Source of the DNA: Verrucomicrobiota bacterium
Lineage (GTDB): Bacteria > Verrucomicrobiota > Verrucomicrobiia > Limisphaerales > UBA8199
Assembly (NCBI GenBank): GCA_029974925.1
Contig: JARKQH010000474.1
Span: 1 to 33,897, forward strand
Direction: 5' to 3'
Length of the DNA: 33,897 nucleotides
Shown here piece by piece: positions 9,460-19,022 of this stretch. Position 1 is the stretch's first letter; each line of letters starts with the position of its first letter. The translations under genes and the position numbers were made by a program. The notes under the pieces were generated by a model. It was not told the origin of the DNA. It did no database searches and saw only the letters and a program-made list of their open reading frames with translations.

Positions 9460-10629
9460 TCAATACTGCCGTGTGGATTCCTCCTCGGTAATGGGCGACT
9501 CGAACTGGTCGCTCGTCAACTCCACCTTCAGCCGGGCATCCGCGGCGCCCACGGCTTTGACGACCAGCCGCCACTTCGCCGTTGCCTTGGGGGCCAGCAG
9601 CGGCAGTGCGACAACGCGGACCGTCTGCCCCTCCGCTGCCACCGCGGTTTCGCCGCTGCCCGCGACAAACCTCTGGGTCGGGGGCAGCGTGGCAACCAGG
9701 CGCACCTGGGTGCCGGGGGCCGAACCTTGGTTGGTCACGCGAATCTCGTAAGTGACCTCCTGCCCGACCTCGACAGGGTCCTCGAGGTCCACGACTTCGA
9801 TCAGAATGGCAGGGATGCCCACCACCTTCGTTCCGCAAGAGGATTGGGCGGATTGGCCACCCGCGCCCGCCGCAGTGGCCGTAAAGGACATTGTCTCCGG
9901 TGTGCTGCCTTCCAGGACCACGCACCGCCGGTAGGCCACGCCCGGAGCCAGTCCGGCAAGTTCCCAACTCATCCGGCCGGCTCGCAGCACGCCTCCGGCG
10001 CTCATCTGCTTGGGCGTCGCATTGGGCGGCAGCGACAGGGAAACGGTCGTTTTCGGCTCCGTCACATTCCCCATCTGCCGGACGGTGAGACACACTTCAA
10101 TGGGCCGTCCCACCAGCACCTCCGCCGGGGCCGCGCAGTCAATCGCGAGCAGCGACTTGGGCTCCAGCCCGATGTCTTCGAGCAGAAAATTGCTACAGGC
10201 CTTGGGTGTCACGCAGCGGTATTGCCGGCCGTTGGAAACAAATTCAAAGACAAAAGCGGGCGCCGGCGCGTCACCCGCCCAGAGCACATTGCGCAGACAA
10301 ACCGGCCTGCCGTCTTTCCGCGACGACATGAACGGCAGAGTGGTCCCCACGGGAATCTCGATTTCGCGAATCTCCGCAGTAGCGAGGGCGCGGAAGAAAT
10401 CGTCCAGGTTCCCTTCCCACCCCCATTGACGCAGAATTGAGGCAATGTCCGGACGTAATTGAAGGTCCAGCAGACGGGCCCGCAGGTCCTCAGCCGTCTG
10501 CACCGGCGGCGCAAACCGCGTTGCCGGATTGCCCAGACGCGTCGCCCGATGCTGTTCGGCCAGAACGCGCGCGTTATCGAACCCACCGAGCAAGACCGCC
10601 ACCCCCAAAAACGCAGACAGAGCTTTCAT
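9460..10629 (-). CDS. DUF11-type repeat envelope protein with OmcB-like C-terminus
   Basis: Start at internal ATG 10629 (MKALSAFLGVAVLLGGFDNARVLAEQ, signal-peptide-like). DUF11-like repeats (VGQEVTYEIRVTNQGSAPGTQVRLVATLPP...). C-terminus ...KAVGAADARLKVELTSDQFESPITEEESTRQY. Confidence 0.8.
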   Translation of the reverse strand: MKALSAFLGVAVLLGGFDNARVLAEQHRATRLGNPATRFAPPVQTAEDLRARLLDLQLRPDIASILRQWGWEGNLDDFFRALATAEIREIEIPVGTTLPFMSSRKDGRPVCLRNVLWAGDAPAPAFVFEFVSNGRQYRCVTPKACSNFLLEDIGLEPKSLLAIDCAAPAEVLVGRPIEVCLTVRQMGNVTEPKTTVSLSLPPNATPKQMSAGGVLRAGRMSWELAGLAPGVAYRRCVVLEGSTPETMSFTATAAGAGGQSAQSSCGTKVVGIPAILIEVVDLEDPVEVGQEVTYEIRVTNQGSAPGTQVRLVATLPPTQRFVAGSGETAVAAEGQTVRVVALPLLAPKATAKWRLVVKAVGAADARLKVELTSDQFESPITEEESTRQY

Positions 10630-10782
10630 GGAAGCCAGCTTCCAGCCAGCACCGCAAAAAAGCGAGCAAATATTCGCCCCGGGGCGCCATCCGAGGGCCA
10701 TATTGGGCTGGCCTTTCACGACCGTAATCTGCTAGAATTGAGCTATGTTGGCAGACCTGCCCCGCTTGAGCATCTGCAGTTC

Positions 10783-10810
10783 GCCCAACCGGGTCAGAGT
10801 CCCGGTGGGC
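10783..10810 (+). promoter_or_regulatory. Candidate structured RNA element / hairpin upstream of the giant ORF
   Basis: GCCC-a-ACCGGG-tcagagt-CCCGGT-GGGC: 10-bp perfect stem with one bulged A and 7-nt loop, about 90 nt before the 10901 ATG. Confidence 0.35.
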
Positions 10811-10900
10811 AGGCCCTTCACTCGAACCGGCCGGCCGGCCCGGCGTCGAAGCCGCGTTGGAGGTGCCGCGTCCTGCCACAGGCTTTGTTGTTAACCTCTC

Positions 10901-13900
10901 ATGTTCCCGTTTTGTCGTCCTTCAATTTGCCTGATGGTCTTGCTGGCCGTCTGGGGCGCGCCAGCGCGCGGGCAGGCCGAGACACGCCTGCTTCACCGTT
11001 ACAGTTTCACGGCCGATGCCAGCGATTCCGTTGGGGGCCAGCACGGCGCGCTGCTAGGGGGCGCGGTCATCTCCAACGGTCAGGTCGTCCTGAATGGCAC
11101 GGGTGCCTATGTGGACTTGCCCAACGGCATCCTGTCGGGGCTCGACAGTGTCACGCTGGAAGTCTGGTTGACCGATAACAATAGCGGCAATTGGTCGCGC
11201 ATTTTCGATTTCGGCAACAGCTCCGGGGGGGAGGATGTCGCGGGAACCGGCACCCGGTACGTGTTCCTCTCGCCGCAAGCCGGCAACGGCAGCCTGCGGG
11301 GAGCCATCACCATCACCGGCGGCGGGGCGGGCGAGCAGGTACTGGAATGGAGCGGCGTTCGGCTGCCGGCCAATACGCTGAAGCATGTGGCATGGACGGC
11401 CGATGGCGCGACCCACACCGGCCGGCTTTACGTGGACGGGCTGCTGGTTGCCGAGAATTCCAATATGACCCTCCGTCCGTCCGATCTGGGGATCACCTCG
11501 AACAACTGGATCGGGCGGTCCCAGTTCAGCGCCGACGCCTATCTCAGAGCCAGCATCACGGAGTTCCGTATTTATGACGGGGCGCTCACAACCGCCGAAG
11601 TTCAGGAGAGTGCCGCCGAGGGACCCGATTCCAGTGGGTTCGCCGGGCCGGTGGCAATCAGCTCGCATCCGCAATCCCAAGCAGTCACCGAGCTGCTGCC
11701 GGTGACTTTCAGCGTGAGCGTTCGGGGAGCCCGCCCCATCCTCGCGCAATGGTTCCGCAACCAGACGCCGATCCCCAACGCCACCAACACCACGCTCACC
11801 CTCCCGTCCGCCACGCTGGCGGATAACGGCGCAAACTACCGCGTTGCCCTGACGAACACCGTGACCAACATGACGTTCTCGGTGGTATCAAGCAACGCCC
11901 TGCTGAGCGTTCGCGCCGACACCAATCCCCCGGCGCTCCTCCGCGCCGAGAGTCTCTATCCCACCGAAGTGCGCGTGAGTTTCTCCGAGGGCCTCCGCGC
12001 CGACACCGCCCTCAATGCCGCCAATTACGTCATCACCAGCTCTGCGGGGTCCCTGCCCGTGAGCGCCGCGCGCTTTGGGGAGACGGCGGCAACGGTGATT
12101 TTGACCACCGCCCCGCAATCCCTGGGCACGAATTACACGCTCACGGTCAACGGCGTTCGCGACCTGGCGGCGGCGGCCAACCCGATTGCGGCCAATTCCC
12201 AAACGCATTTCATTGCCACGCCGTTTGTCGCAACCGATATTGGCCACCCGGCCGCGGGGGGTGTGATGACCGTAGTGGGCAACGGTTTTGACCTCACGAG
12301 CTCGGGCGCGGCGCTCGGCGGAACCCAGGATGAATGTACTTTCGCCCATCAGCGCTACACCAACGATTTCGATGTTCAGGTGCGGGTCGCGACGCTGGGG
12401 TTTGCCAGCGCGTGGACCCGCGCGGGTTTGATGGCACGCGACGGACTGGTGACCAACGCCGTTTTTGCCGCGGCCGTGGCCACGCCAGGCCCCGCCGGCT
12501 GCCATTTCCTTTCCCGCGCAGCCACCGGCGCCAGCGCCACCTTCAGCGGTTTGTTCCCCGTCAATTACCCCGACACGTGGCTGCGGTTACGACGCAGCGG
12601 CAATGTGTTCAGCGGATTTGCCAGCCTCGACGGCCAAACCTGGGAGTTCCTGGGCTCGGCCACGCTTGCCGTGTCGGCAACGGTCGAGGTCGGCTTTGCG
12701 GCAAGCGCCGGCGCCCCGGGCGCCGCCACCAGTGTTCAATTCCGCGATTTCAATCCGGGCGCCGGGCTGGTCGTGACCAACCTCTCGCTGCCGTTTGAAC
12801 CGCCGGGCCCGTGCAGCCGCCGCACGCCCTTGGTAATCACGGAAATCATGTACAACCCACCCGATGCGTGGGACGCGACCAACAACCTCGAATTTGTCGA
12901 GCTGTGGAATTCCGGTCTCGTCACCGAAGACCTGACCGGCCACCAGCTCACCGGCGAAATCAGTTACCGCTTCCCGGACCACACGCGGCTCGCGCCCGGC
13001 CAGTTTCTGGTCGTCGCCAAGGACCCTGCGGCCGCCCAGCGGTTCTATGGCGTGACCTGCCTGGGCCCCTACACCAACAAACTGTCCAACAGTGGCGGCG
13101 TCCTGCGGCTGTTGAACGAGTTGGGCGGACGTCTGCTGGAAATCGAATATGACAACCGGCCGCCCTGGCCCGCGGCGCCGGACGGCGCCGGCCACTCGCT
13201 GGTGCTCTCGCGCCCCAGTTTCGGGGAGAAGGACCCCCGCGCCTGGTCCGCCAGCCCGGCCATTGGCGGGTCGCCCGGCGCGTTTGACCATTATCAATCC
13301 GAGCCGGCCAACCAGGTGGTGATCAACGAGTTCCTGGCGCATACCGACGAACCGCAGGAGGATTACATCGAACTGTTCAATACCGGCATTCAGGCCGTGA
13401 ATGTATCGGGAATGTGGCTCAGCGACACGGCCGCCACGAACAAGTTCCGCATCCCCGACGGCACCACCATCCCGGCCCGCGGTTTCCTGGCTTTCACCCA
13501 AACGCAGCTCGGCTTTTCCCTCTCCGCGGACGGCGAAAAAATCCTGCTCGTTAATTCCAACCGGACCCGCGTGATTGACGCGGTGGCGTTTGACGGTCAA
13601 GCCAACGGCGTCAGTGCCGGCCGCCACCCGGACGGCGCGCCGGGCTTTCAACCGCTCGCTTCCGTGACGCCGGGCACGGCCAACCAACGCCCCCGAGTGC
13701 CCGACGTGGTGATCAACGAGATCATGTACCACCCCATTTCAGAGTCCGACGACGACGAGTATGTCGAAATTTACAACCGCAGTGACCAGGCGGTCAGTCT
13801 GGCCAACTGGCGGCTGCAGGGCGGCGTGAGCTTCACCTTTCCCCCCCATGCGGTGATTCCGGCGGACGGCTATGTCGTGGTGGGCAAAAACCTTGCCCGG

Positions 13901-16900
13901 TTGCTTGAGCACTATGCCCAGCTCAATCTCACCAACGCATGGGGCAACTACAGCGGCTCCCTCCGGAACCGCGGCGAACGCATCGCCCTGGCCCGGCCGG
14001 AGGACCTGGTCAGCACCAATTCCCAGGGCGTGGTCACCACAAACCTCTATTTCATCGTCGAAGACGAGGTCGCCTACCGTGATGGCGGGCGCTGGGGCAA
14101 ATGGAGCGATGGCGGCGGCAGCTCGCTGGAGCTGAAAGACCCGGACGCGGACAACCGGCTGGCCGCCAACTGGGCCGACAGCGACGAATCCAACAAGGCG
14201 CCCTGGACCCCGATTGACGTCACCCGCGTCATGGAAAACGGCATGGTCTATAACGACGAATCCCGATCCGCCACCACGTTGGGAACCGCCAACCGGTTTG
14301 AAGTGTTCCTCCAGGGCCCCGGCGAGACGCTCTTGGACAACGTCGAATTCCACAGCAACGGCGGAGCCAACCTCCTTGCCAACGGCACGTTCGACGCCGG
14401 CGCCACGGGCTGGACCCTGGGAGGCGTGCTGCGCGGCAGTTTTGTGGAGGCGGGCGTGGGTCTCGGTGGCACCCCTGCCCTGCACCTGGCCGCGACTGCC
14501 CGCGGCGACACCGGCCCAAACAAGATTGCCGCCGCGCTGACCGCCACCGCCGCCACCGGCGCGCCGAATACCGGCCGGATTGTCGCCTGGGCCCGGTGGC
14601 TTCGAGGCTCGCCCCATATCCTGTTGCGCATTCGCGGCAACTGGATGGAAGTGTCGCAACGCCTGAATCTCCCCGCCAACCTTGGGACCCCGGGCCTGCC
14701 CAACTCGCGGCGGGTAGGCAATGCCGGGCCGGCACTGGTGGAGGTCACTCACACGCCGGTCCTGCCGGCAGTCGGTCAGCCCGTGCGGGTATCCGCGCGC
14801 GCCATTGACCCCGATGGGATTGGTTCGGTCACCTTGCGTTATCGCCTGGACCCCGGCACCACCTTCACCCCGCTCGCCATGCTTGATAATGGCACGGGCG
14901 GCGATGCCGTCGCGGGCGACGGGGTTTATTCCGCAACCCTGCCGGGACTGGGGAGCGGCGCGCTGGTGGCGTTTCAAGTCCACGCCACCGACAGCCTCGG
15001 CGCTACGGCCCGGTTTCCGGAGCCCGAGCCCGGCCACGAATGCCTGGTGCGTTGGGGTGAATCGCCGGTGGCGGGCACCCTTGGCAGTTACCGCTTGTGG
15101 CTGACTTCCTCGAACGTCACGTTCTGGACCAACCGCGAAAAGAACGCCAACGACCCCGTGGATGCCACCTTCGTTTACGGCAACTTTCGCGCCTTTTACA
15201 ACGTGGACACGCTTTACAGCGGGAGCCCCTTTCACGTCCCCAACTACAATGGCCCCGTTGGCAGCATGGCTTGCGATTACGAGGTCAATTTCGCCCCCGA
15301 CGAGCCTTTCCTCGGGTCCCAGCCGTTCGTCTTGACGGCTTACGACGTCGTGTCGGGCAACTTCTTTTTCAACGACGACAGCGGCCAGGTGGACCTCACC
15401 GGCACGTGGATTGGGCGCCAGCTCGGCCAGCCGTACAATTACCGCCGGCATGTTCACGTTTTCGTCAACGGCTTGCGCCGCGGCACCATTTACGACGACG
15501 CCCAGCAACCCAACCGCGAGATGCTCGACGAGTATTTCCCCGAGGATGAGCGCGGCCAGTTGCGCAAGATCGAAAGCTGGTTCGAGTTTGCCGACGACGC
15601 GCTAACCCAGGCCAGCACCTACGCCACCCTTACGCGGGTCAACCGCAGCTCCGGAGAAATTGACACCGGCCGCTATCGCTGGAACTGGCGCCCCCGCGCC
15701 ACCGCCAATCCCGACGACTGGTCTGCGCTCACCAACCTGATTGCGGTGGTTAATGACACGCTGGCCCCCGACTATGAAGGCCGGGTGCGAACCTGGATGG
15801 ATGTGGCCAATTTCCTGCGGCCGGTGGCCGTTCACCACATCTGCGGCAGTTGGGACAGTTACGCCTACGACCGCGGCAAGAACATGTATGCTTACAAACC
15901 CGACACGGAACCCTGGCGCCTGCTGATGTGGGACATCGAGCTCGCCCTCGGGGCCGGCGGCAACGCCCCCTCGGACAGCATCTACCGGATGTTCGATCAG
16001 ACGCTCCTGCGGATGATTACCAACACTCCCAGCTTCCACCGCGAATACCTCCGGGCGTTCCAGGAAGCGCTCGACTCCCCGCTTCAGCCCGGCGCGGCTG
16101 ACCCGCTGCTGGACGAGCGTTACGCCAGTTTCCTCCAAAACAACGTGCCGATGGTCTCTCCCCAGTTCATCAAGAATTTTATCGCGGCCCGGCGCAATTA
16201 TCTCCTCACCGTCATTCCCTCCGCGACGTTCTCGGTCAACAACCCCGCGTACCAGGCGGTTTCGGGCACCAATCTGCTCACCCTGACCGGCAGCGCGCCG
16301 CTTTCAGTGGAACACATTTTCGTCAACGGCATCCCGTACCCCGTGACCTGGACCGGCACCACCACCTGGCGCGTGCTGGCGCCGTTGGCCGCCGGCACCA
16401 ATTTCCTCACGGTCACCGCCACGGACCGAAAGGGGAATCCCATCCCGAATGCGAGTTTCAACCTCACCGCGAACTACACCGGCGCCGCCGTCGCGCCCGA
16501 AGGCCACGTGGTCTTCAGCGAGATTCTCCCCCAGCCCGTTGCCGGTGGCGCCCAGTTCGTCGAGCTGTTCAATACTCACTCGAATTTCGCGTTCGACCTC
16601 TCGGGCTGGAGCATCAACGGCCTGGCCTATGTTTTTCCGCCCGGGTCCACGATTCCTCCCCGCGGCTTCCGGGTCCTCTGCAGCGATCCGTTCGCCTTCA
16701 GCCAGACTTATGGGCTGACCAACGTTCCGTTTGGCGCCTTTGACGGCAGGCTGGACGAGGACGGCGAAACGCTGACTTTGCTCCGGCCTGGCGCCGGCAC
16801 CAATCAAATCGTGGTTGACCGGGTTCGTTACGAAGCGGCCACGCCCTGGCCCGCCGCCACCAACGGCATCTCGCTCCAGCTCGTGGACCCCAGCCAGGAC

Positions 16901-18895
16901 AACAGCCGCGTGGCCAACTGGGCCGTGCGCCTTCCGACCAATCTCCCGGCCGCAAGCCCCCAATGGGTTTATGCGAGCACCACCGCCACGCTCGCCAGTT
17001 CCGCATCGCGCCTGTATCTGTATCTCGGTTCGGCCGGCGAGATTTATCTTGATGATGTTGCCCTGGTTTCAGGCAGCATTCCGGGCAGCGGGCCCAATCT
17101 CATTACCAACGGCGGATTCGAGACTGCGCTCGGCGGCTCCTGGTCGCTCTCCGCGGATTTTGCCAGTTCCACTCTCAGTACGACGGTGAAACACTCGGGC
17201 AATTCCAGCCTCCGGATGGTGGCCACCGCCCCCGGCTCGGGTGGGAACGACTCGGTTTACCAGACGCTGGGCGCCACCCTGCCCGCCGGCGGTGTTTATT
17301 CCCTGAGCTTTTGGTACCTGCAAAACACCAACGGCACGCCGTTCATCGCCCGCCTGCAAAACTCCACCTCGACCAGCGGCCTGTACGTTTCCCTGGACCC
17401 CCGGCTGCCCATTGGCGGGCCGACTTTCATTCCCGGCGCCACCCCCGGCCAGCCCAACAATGTCGCCACGAACCTGCCGCCTTTCCCGCCGCTTTGGCTC
17501 AATGAGGTCCAAACCTGGAATCTAAACGGTCCGCTCGACAATTTCGGCCAGCGCGAGCCGTGGGCCGAGCTCCGGCACACCGGCGCCACCGACCTGGGCC
17601 TTGGCGGTTATTACCTGACGGATTCCTATGAGCAACTGACCAAGTGGCCGTTCCCCACCAATGCCCTCATCCCGTCAAACGGGTTCCTCGTCGTCTGGTG
17701 CGATGGCGCTCCGGAACAAACCGCAAGCAACGCTCTGCACACCAGCTTTCGCCTGAGTGCGGATGCCGGCTGCCTTGTCCTCACCCGCGCCCTCGGCAGC
17801 GGGGTCCAAATCGTTGATTACCTGAACTACCCCGCCCTGCCCGCCAACTGGAGCTACGGGGACCTTCCGGATGCCCAGCCGTTTTATCGCAAGTCCATGT
17901 TCTTTGCCACTCCGGGAGCCACCAACAATGGCGCGCCGGCGCCGCTTGCAGTGGTGATCAATGAATGGCTTGCCGACAACAGCCGAACCCTCGCCGATCC
18001 CGCCGATGGCAATTTCGAGGACTGGTTCGAGCTTTACAACCCCGGCACCAATGCGGCCAATCTGGGCGGCTGTTACCTCACCGACAACCTGACCAACCGG
18101 TTCCAGTTCCGAATTCCTGACAACGGCCATTACGTCATTCCGCCCGGCGGCTACCTGTTGGTTTGGGCCGACAACGAGGACAATCAAAACTCCACCAACC
18201 GGTCCGACCTCCATGTCTCCTTCGCGCTGAGCAAGGGTGGCGAAGCCATTGGCCTCTTTGCGTCGGATGGTACTCCGATTGATGCCGTCACGTTCGGCCC
18301 TCAAACCACCGATGTCAGCGAGGGCCGCTTCCCTGACGGCGCCGCGGCCATCCACCCGATGCCCACCCCCACCCCGCGCGCGCCCAACCTGCTTCCGAAC
18401 TCACCGCCCAGCCTGGCGCCCATTCCTGACCGATTTGTCACCCTGGGCCAGACGGTCGCATTCACCGTGAGCGCCATGGACGCCGATGTTCCGCCGCAAA
18501 TGGTGCTGTTCAGTCTCGCCAACCCTGTGCCGGGCGCACACATCGGCCCCTCCAGCGGGTTGTTTACCTGGACGCCGGTCCTCGCGCCGGCCACCAACAG
18601 TTTTACGGTGGTCGTTACCGACAGCGGCCTGCCGCCGCTCACTGCGAGCCAGACCTTCACCGTCATTGTCGTTCCTCCGCCGGCGCTGAGTTACAGTTTC
18701 GCCGGGCCGAACCTCGTTTTCCAATGGAATTCCGTCCCCGGCCAGCTCTACCAGGTGGACTACAAAAACGACCTGAATGAGCTTGAGTGGCATGCGGCCA
18801 GCGCCGTGATGACCGGTACTGGCGGCGTCCTCTCGTTCAGCGCCTCGTGGGAATCAGCCGGGCAACGGTTCTTCCGCCTCCGGCTCCTTCCATAG
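10901..18895 (+). CDS. Giant modular secreted protein: LamG-like, Ig-like, DUF1349-like, six lamin-tail-like (LTD) domains, CotH-like region, putative Ig and Verrucomicrobia-type C-terminus
   Basis: 2664-aa ORF with signal peptide. N-terminal RYSFTADASDSVGGQHGALLGG...VDLPNG (LamG). LTD-like starts: LVITEIMYNPPD, VVINEFLAHTDE, VVINEIMYHPIS, VVFSEILPQPVA, LWLNEVQTWNLN, VVINEWLADNSR. CotH-like region around KNMYAYKPDTEPWRLLMWDIELALG. C-terminal YQVDYKNDLNELEWHAAS...FFRLRLLP. Confidence 0.92.
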   Translation: MFPFCRPSICLMVLLAVWGAPARGQAETRLLHRYSFTADASDSVGGQHGALLGGAVISNGQVVLNGTGAYVDLPNGILSGLDSVTLEVWLTDNNSGNWSRIFDFGNSSGGEDVAGTGTRYVFLSPQAGNGSLRGAITITGGGAGEQVLEWSGVRLPANTLKHVAWTADGATHTGRLYVDGLLVAENSNMTLRPSDLGITSNNWIGRSQFSADAYLRASITEFRIYDGALTTAEVQESAAEGPDSSGFAGPVAISSHPQSQAVTELLPVTFSVSVRGARPILAQWFRNQTPIPNATNTTLTLPSATLADNGANYRVALTNTVTNMTFSVVSSNALLSVRADTNPPALLRAESLYPTEVRVSFSEGLRADTALNAANYVITSSAGSLPVSAARFGETAATVILTTAPQSLGTNYTLTVNGVRDLAAAANPIAANSQTHFIATPFVATDIGHPAAGGVMTVVGNGFDLTSSGAALGGTQDECTFAHQRYTNDFDVQVRVATLGFASAWTRAGLMARDGLVTNAVFAAAVATPGPAGCHFLSRAATGASATFSGLFPVNYPDTWLRLRRSGNVFSGFASLDGQTWEFLGSATLAVSATVEVGFAASAGAPGAATSVQFRDFNPGAGLVVTNLSLPFEPPGPCSRRTPLVITEIMYNPPDAWDATNNLEFVELWNSGLVTEDLTGHQLTGEISYRFPDHTRLAPGQFLVVAKDPAAAQRFYGVTCLGPYTNKLSNSGGVLRLLNELGGRLLEIEYDNRPPWPAAPDGAGHSLVLSRPSFGEKDPRAWSASPAIGGSPGAFDHYQSEPANQVVINEFLAHTDEPQEDYIELFNTGIQAVNVSGMWLSDTAATNKFRIPDGTTIPARGFLAFTQTQLGFSLSADGEKILLVNSNRTRVIDAVAFDGQANGVSAGRHPDGAPGFQPLASVTPGTANQRPRVPDVVINEIMYHPISESDDDEYVEIYNRSDQAVSLANWRLQGGVSFTFPPHAVIPADGYVVVGKNLARLLEHYAQLNLTNAWGNYSGSLRNRGERIALARPEDLVSTNSQGVVTTNLYFIVEDEVAYRDGGRWGKWSDGGGSSLELKDPDADNRLAANWADSDESNKAPWTPIDVTRVMENGMVYNDESRSATTLGTANRFEVFLQGPGETLLDNVEFHSNGGANLLANGTFDAGATGWTLGGVLRGSFVEAGVGLGGTPALHLAATARGDTGPNKIAAALTATAATGAPNTGRIVAWARWLRGSPHILLRIRGNWMEVSQRLNLPANLGTPGLPNSRRVGNAGPALVEVTHTPVLPAVGQPVRVSARAIDPDGIGSVTLRYRLDPGTTFTPLAMLDNGTGGDAVAGDGVYSATLPGLGSGALVAFQVHATDSLGATARFPEPEPGHECLVRWGESPVAGTLGSYRLWLTSSNVTFWTNREKNANDPVDATFVYGNFRAFYNVDTLYSGSPFHVPNYNGPVGSMACDYEVNFAPDEPFLGSQPFVLTAYDVVSGNFFFNDDSGQVDLTGTWIGRQLGQPYNYRRHVHVFVNGLRRGTIYDDAQQPNREMLDEYFPEDERGQLRKIESWFEFADDALTQASTYATLTRVNRSSGEIDTGRYRWNWRPRATANPDDWSALTNLIAVVNDTLAPDYEGRVRTWMDVANFLRPVAVHHICGSWDSYAYDRGKNMYAYKPDTEPWRLLMWDIELALGAGGNAPSDSIYRMFDQTLLRMITNTPSFHREYLRAFQEALDSPLQPGAADPLLDERYASFLQNNVPMVSPQFIKNFIAARRNYLLTVIPSATFSVNNPAYQAVSGTNLLTLTGSAPLSVEHIFVNGIPYPVTWTGTTTWRVLAPLAAGTNFLTVTATDRKGNPIPNASFNLTANYTGAAVAPEGHVVFSEILPQPVAGGAQFVELFNTHSNFAFDLSGWSINGLAYVFPPGSTIPPRGFRVLCSDPFAFSQTYGLTNVPFGAFDGRLDEDGETLTLLRPGAGTNQIVVDRVRYEAATPWPAATNGISLQLVDPSQDNSRVANWAVRLPTNLPAASPQWVYASTTATLASSASRLYLYLGSAGEIYLDDVALVSGSIPGSGPNLITNGGFETALGGSWSLSADFASSTLSTTVKHSGNSSLRMVATAPGSGGNDSVYQTLGATLPAGGVYSLSFWYLQNTNGTPFIARLQNSTSTSGLYVSLDPRLPIGGPTFIPGATPGQPNNVATNLPPFPPLWLNEVQTWNLNGPLDNFGQREPWAELRHTGATDLGLGGYYLTDSYEQLTKWPFPTNALIPSNGFLVVWCDGAPEQTASNALHTSFRLSADAGCLVLTRALGSGVQIVDYLNYPALPANWSYGDLPDAQPFYRKSMFFATPGATNNGAPAPLAVVINEWLADNSRTLADPADGNFEDWFELYNPGTNAANLGGCYLTDNLTNRFQFRIPDNGHYVIPPGGYLLVWADNEDNQNSTNRSDLHVSFALSKGGEAIGLFASDGTPIDAVTFGPQTTDVSEGRFPDGAAAIHPMPTPTPRAPNLLPNSPPSLAPIPDRFVTLGQTVAFTVSAMDADVPPQMVLFSLANPVPGAHIGPSSGLFTWTPVLAPATNSFTVVVTDSGLPPLTASQTFTVIVVPPPALSYSFAGPNLVFQWNSVPGQLYQVDYKNDLNELEWHAASAVMTGTGGVLSFSASWESAGQRFFRLRLLP
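15085..16190 (+). other. CotH kinase-like domain region within the giant protein (approximate limits)
   Basis: YRLWLTSSNVTFWTNREKN ... YRRHVHVFVNGLRRGTIYDDAQQPN ... WDSYAYDRGKNMYAYKPDTEPWRLLMWDIELALG follows the CotH order of motifs. Confidence 0.6.
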
Positions 18896-19022
18896 AATTG
18901 GAGTGTCGGGTCCATCACCCGGGAGAGCGGCCGGCCCATTCCATCTCGAGCGCTGGAGGAGAACCGCGGCAGCCGTGGCCCCGGCGCTGCGGCCGGTTCA
19001 ACCCGCCCGGAAGGGTCTGCGT

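Noticed and set aside
13739-15508. 589-aa minus-strand ORF (and 12587..13732) inside the giant gene
   Set aside because: Antisense to an ORF with clear LTD and CotH-like motifs; low-complexity Val/Gly/Ala shadow frames.
18896-19022. Terminator hairpin in the convergent gap after the giant gene
   Set aside because: Only a 5-bp cgggt/acccg stem and no T-tract; too weak to call.
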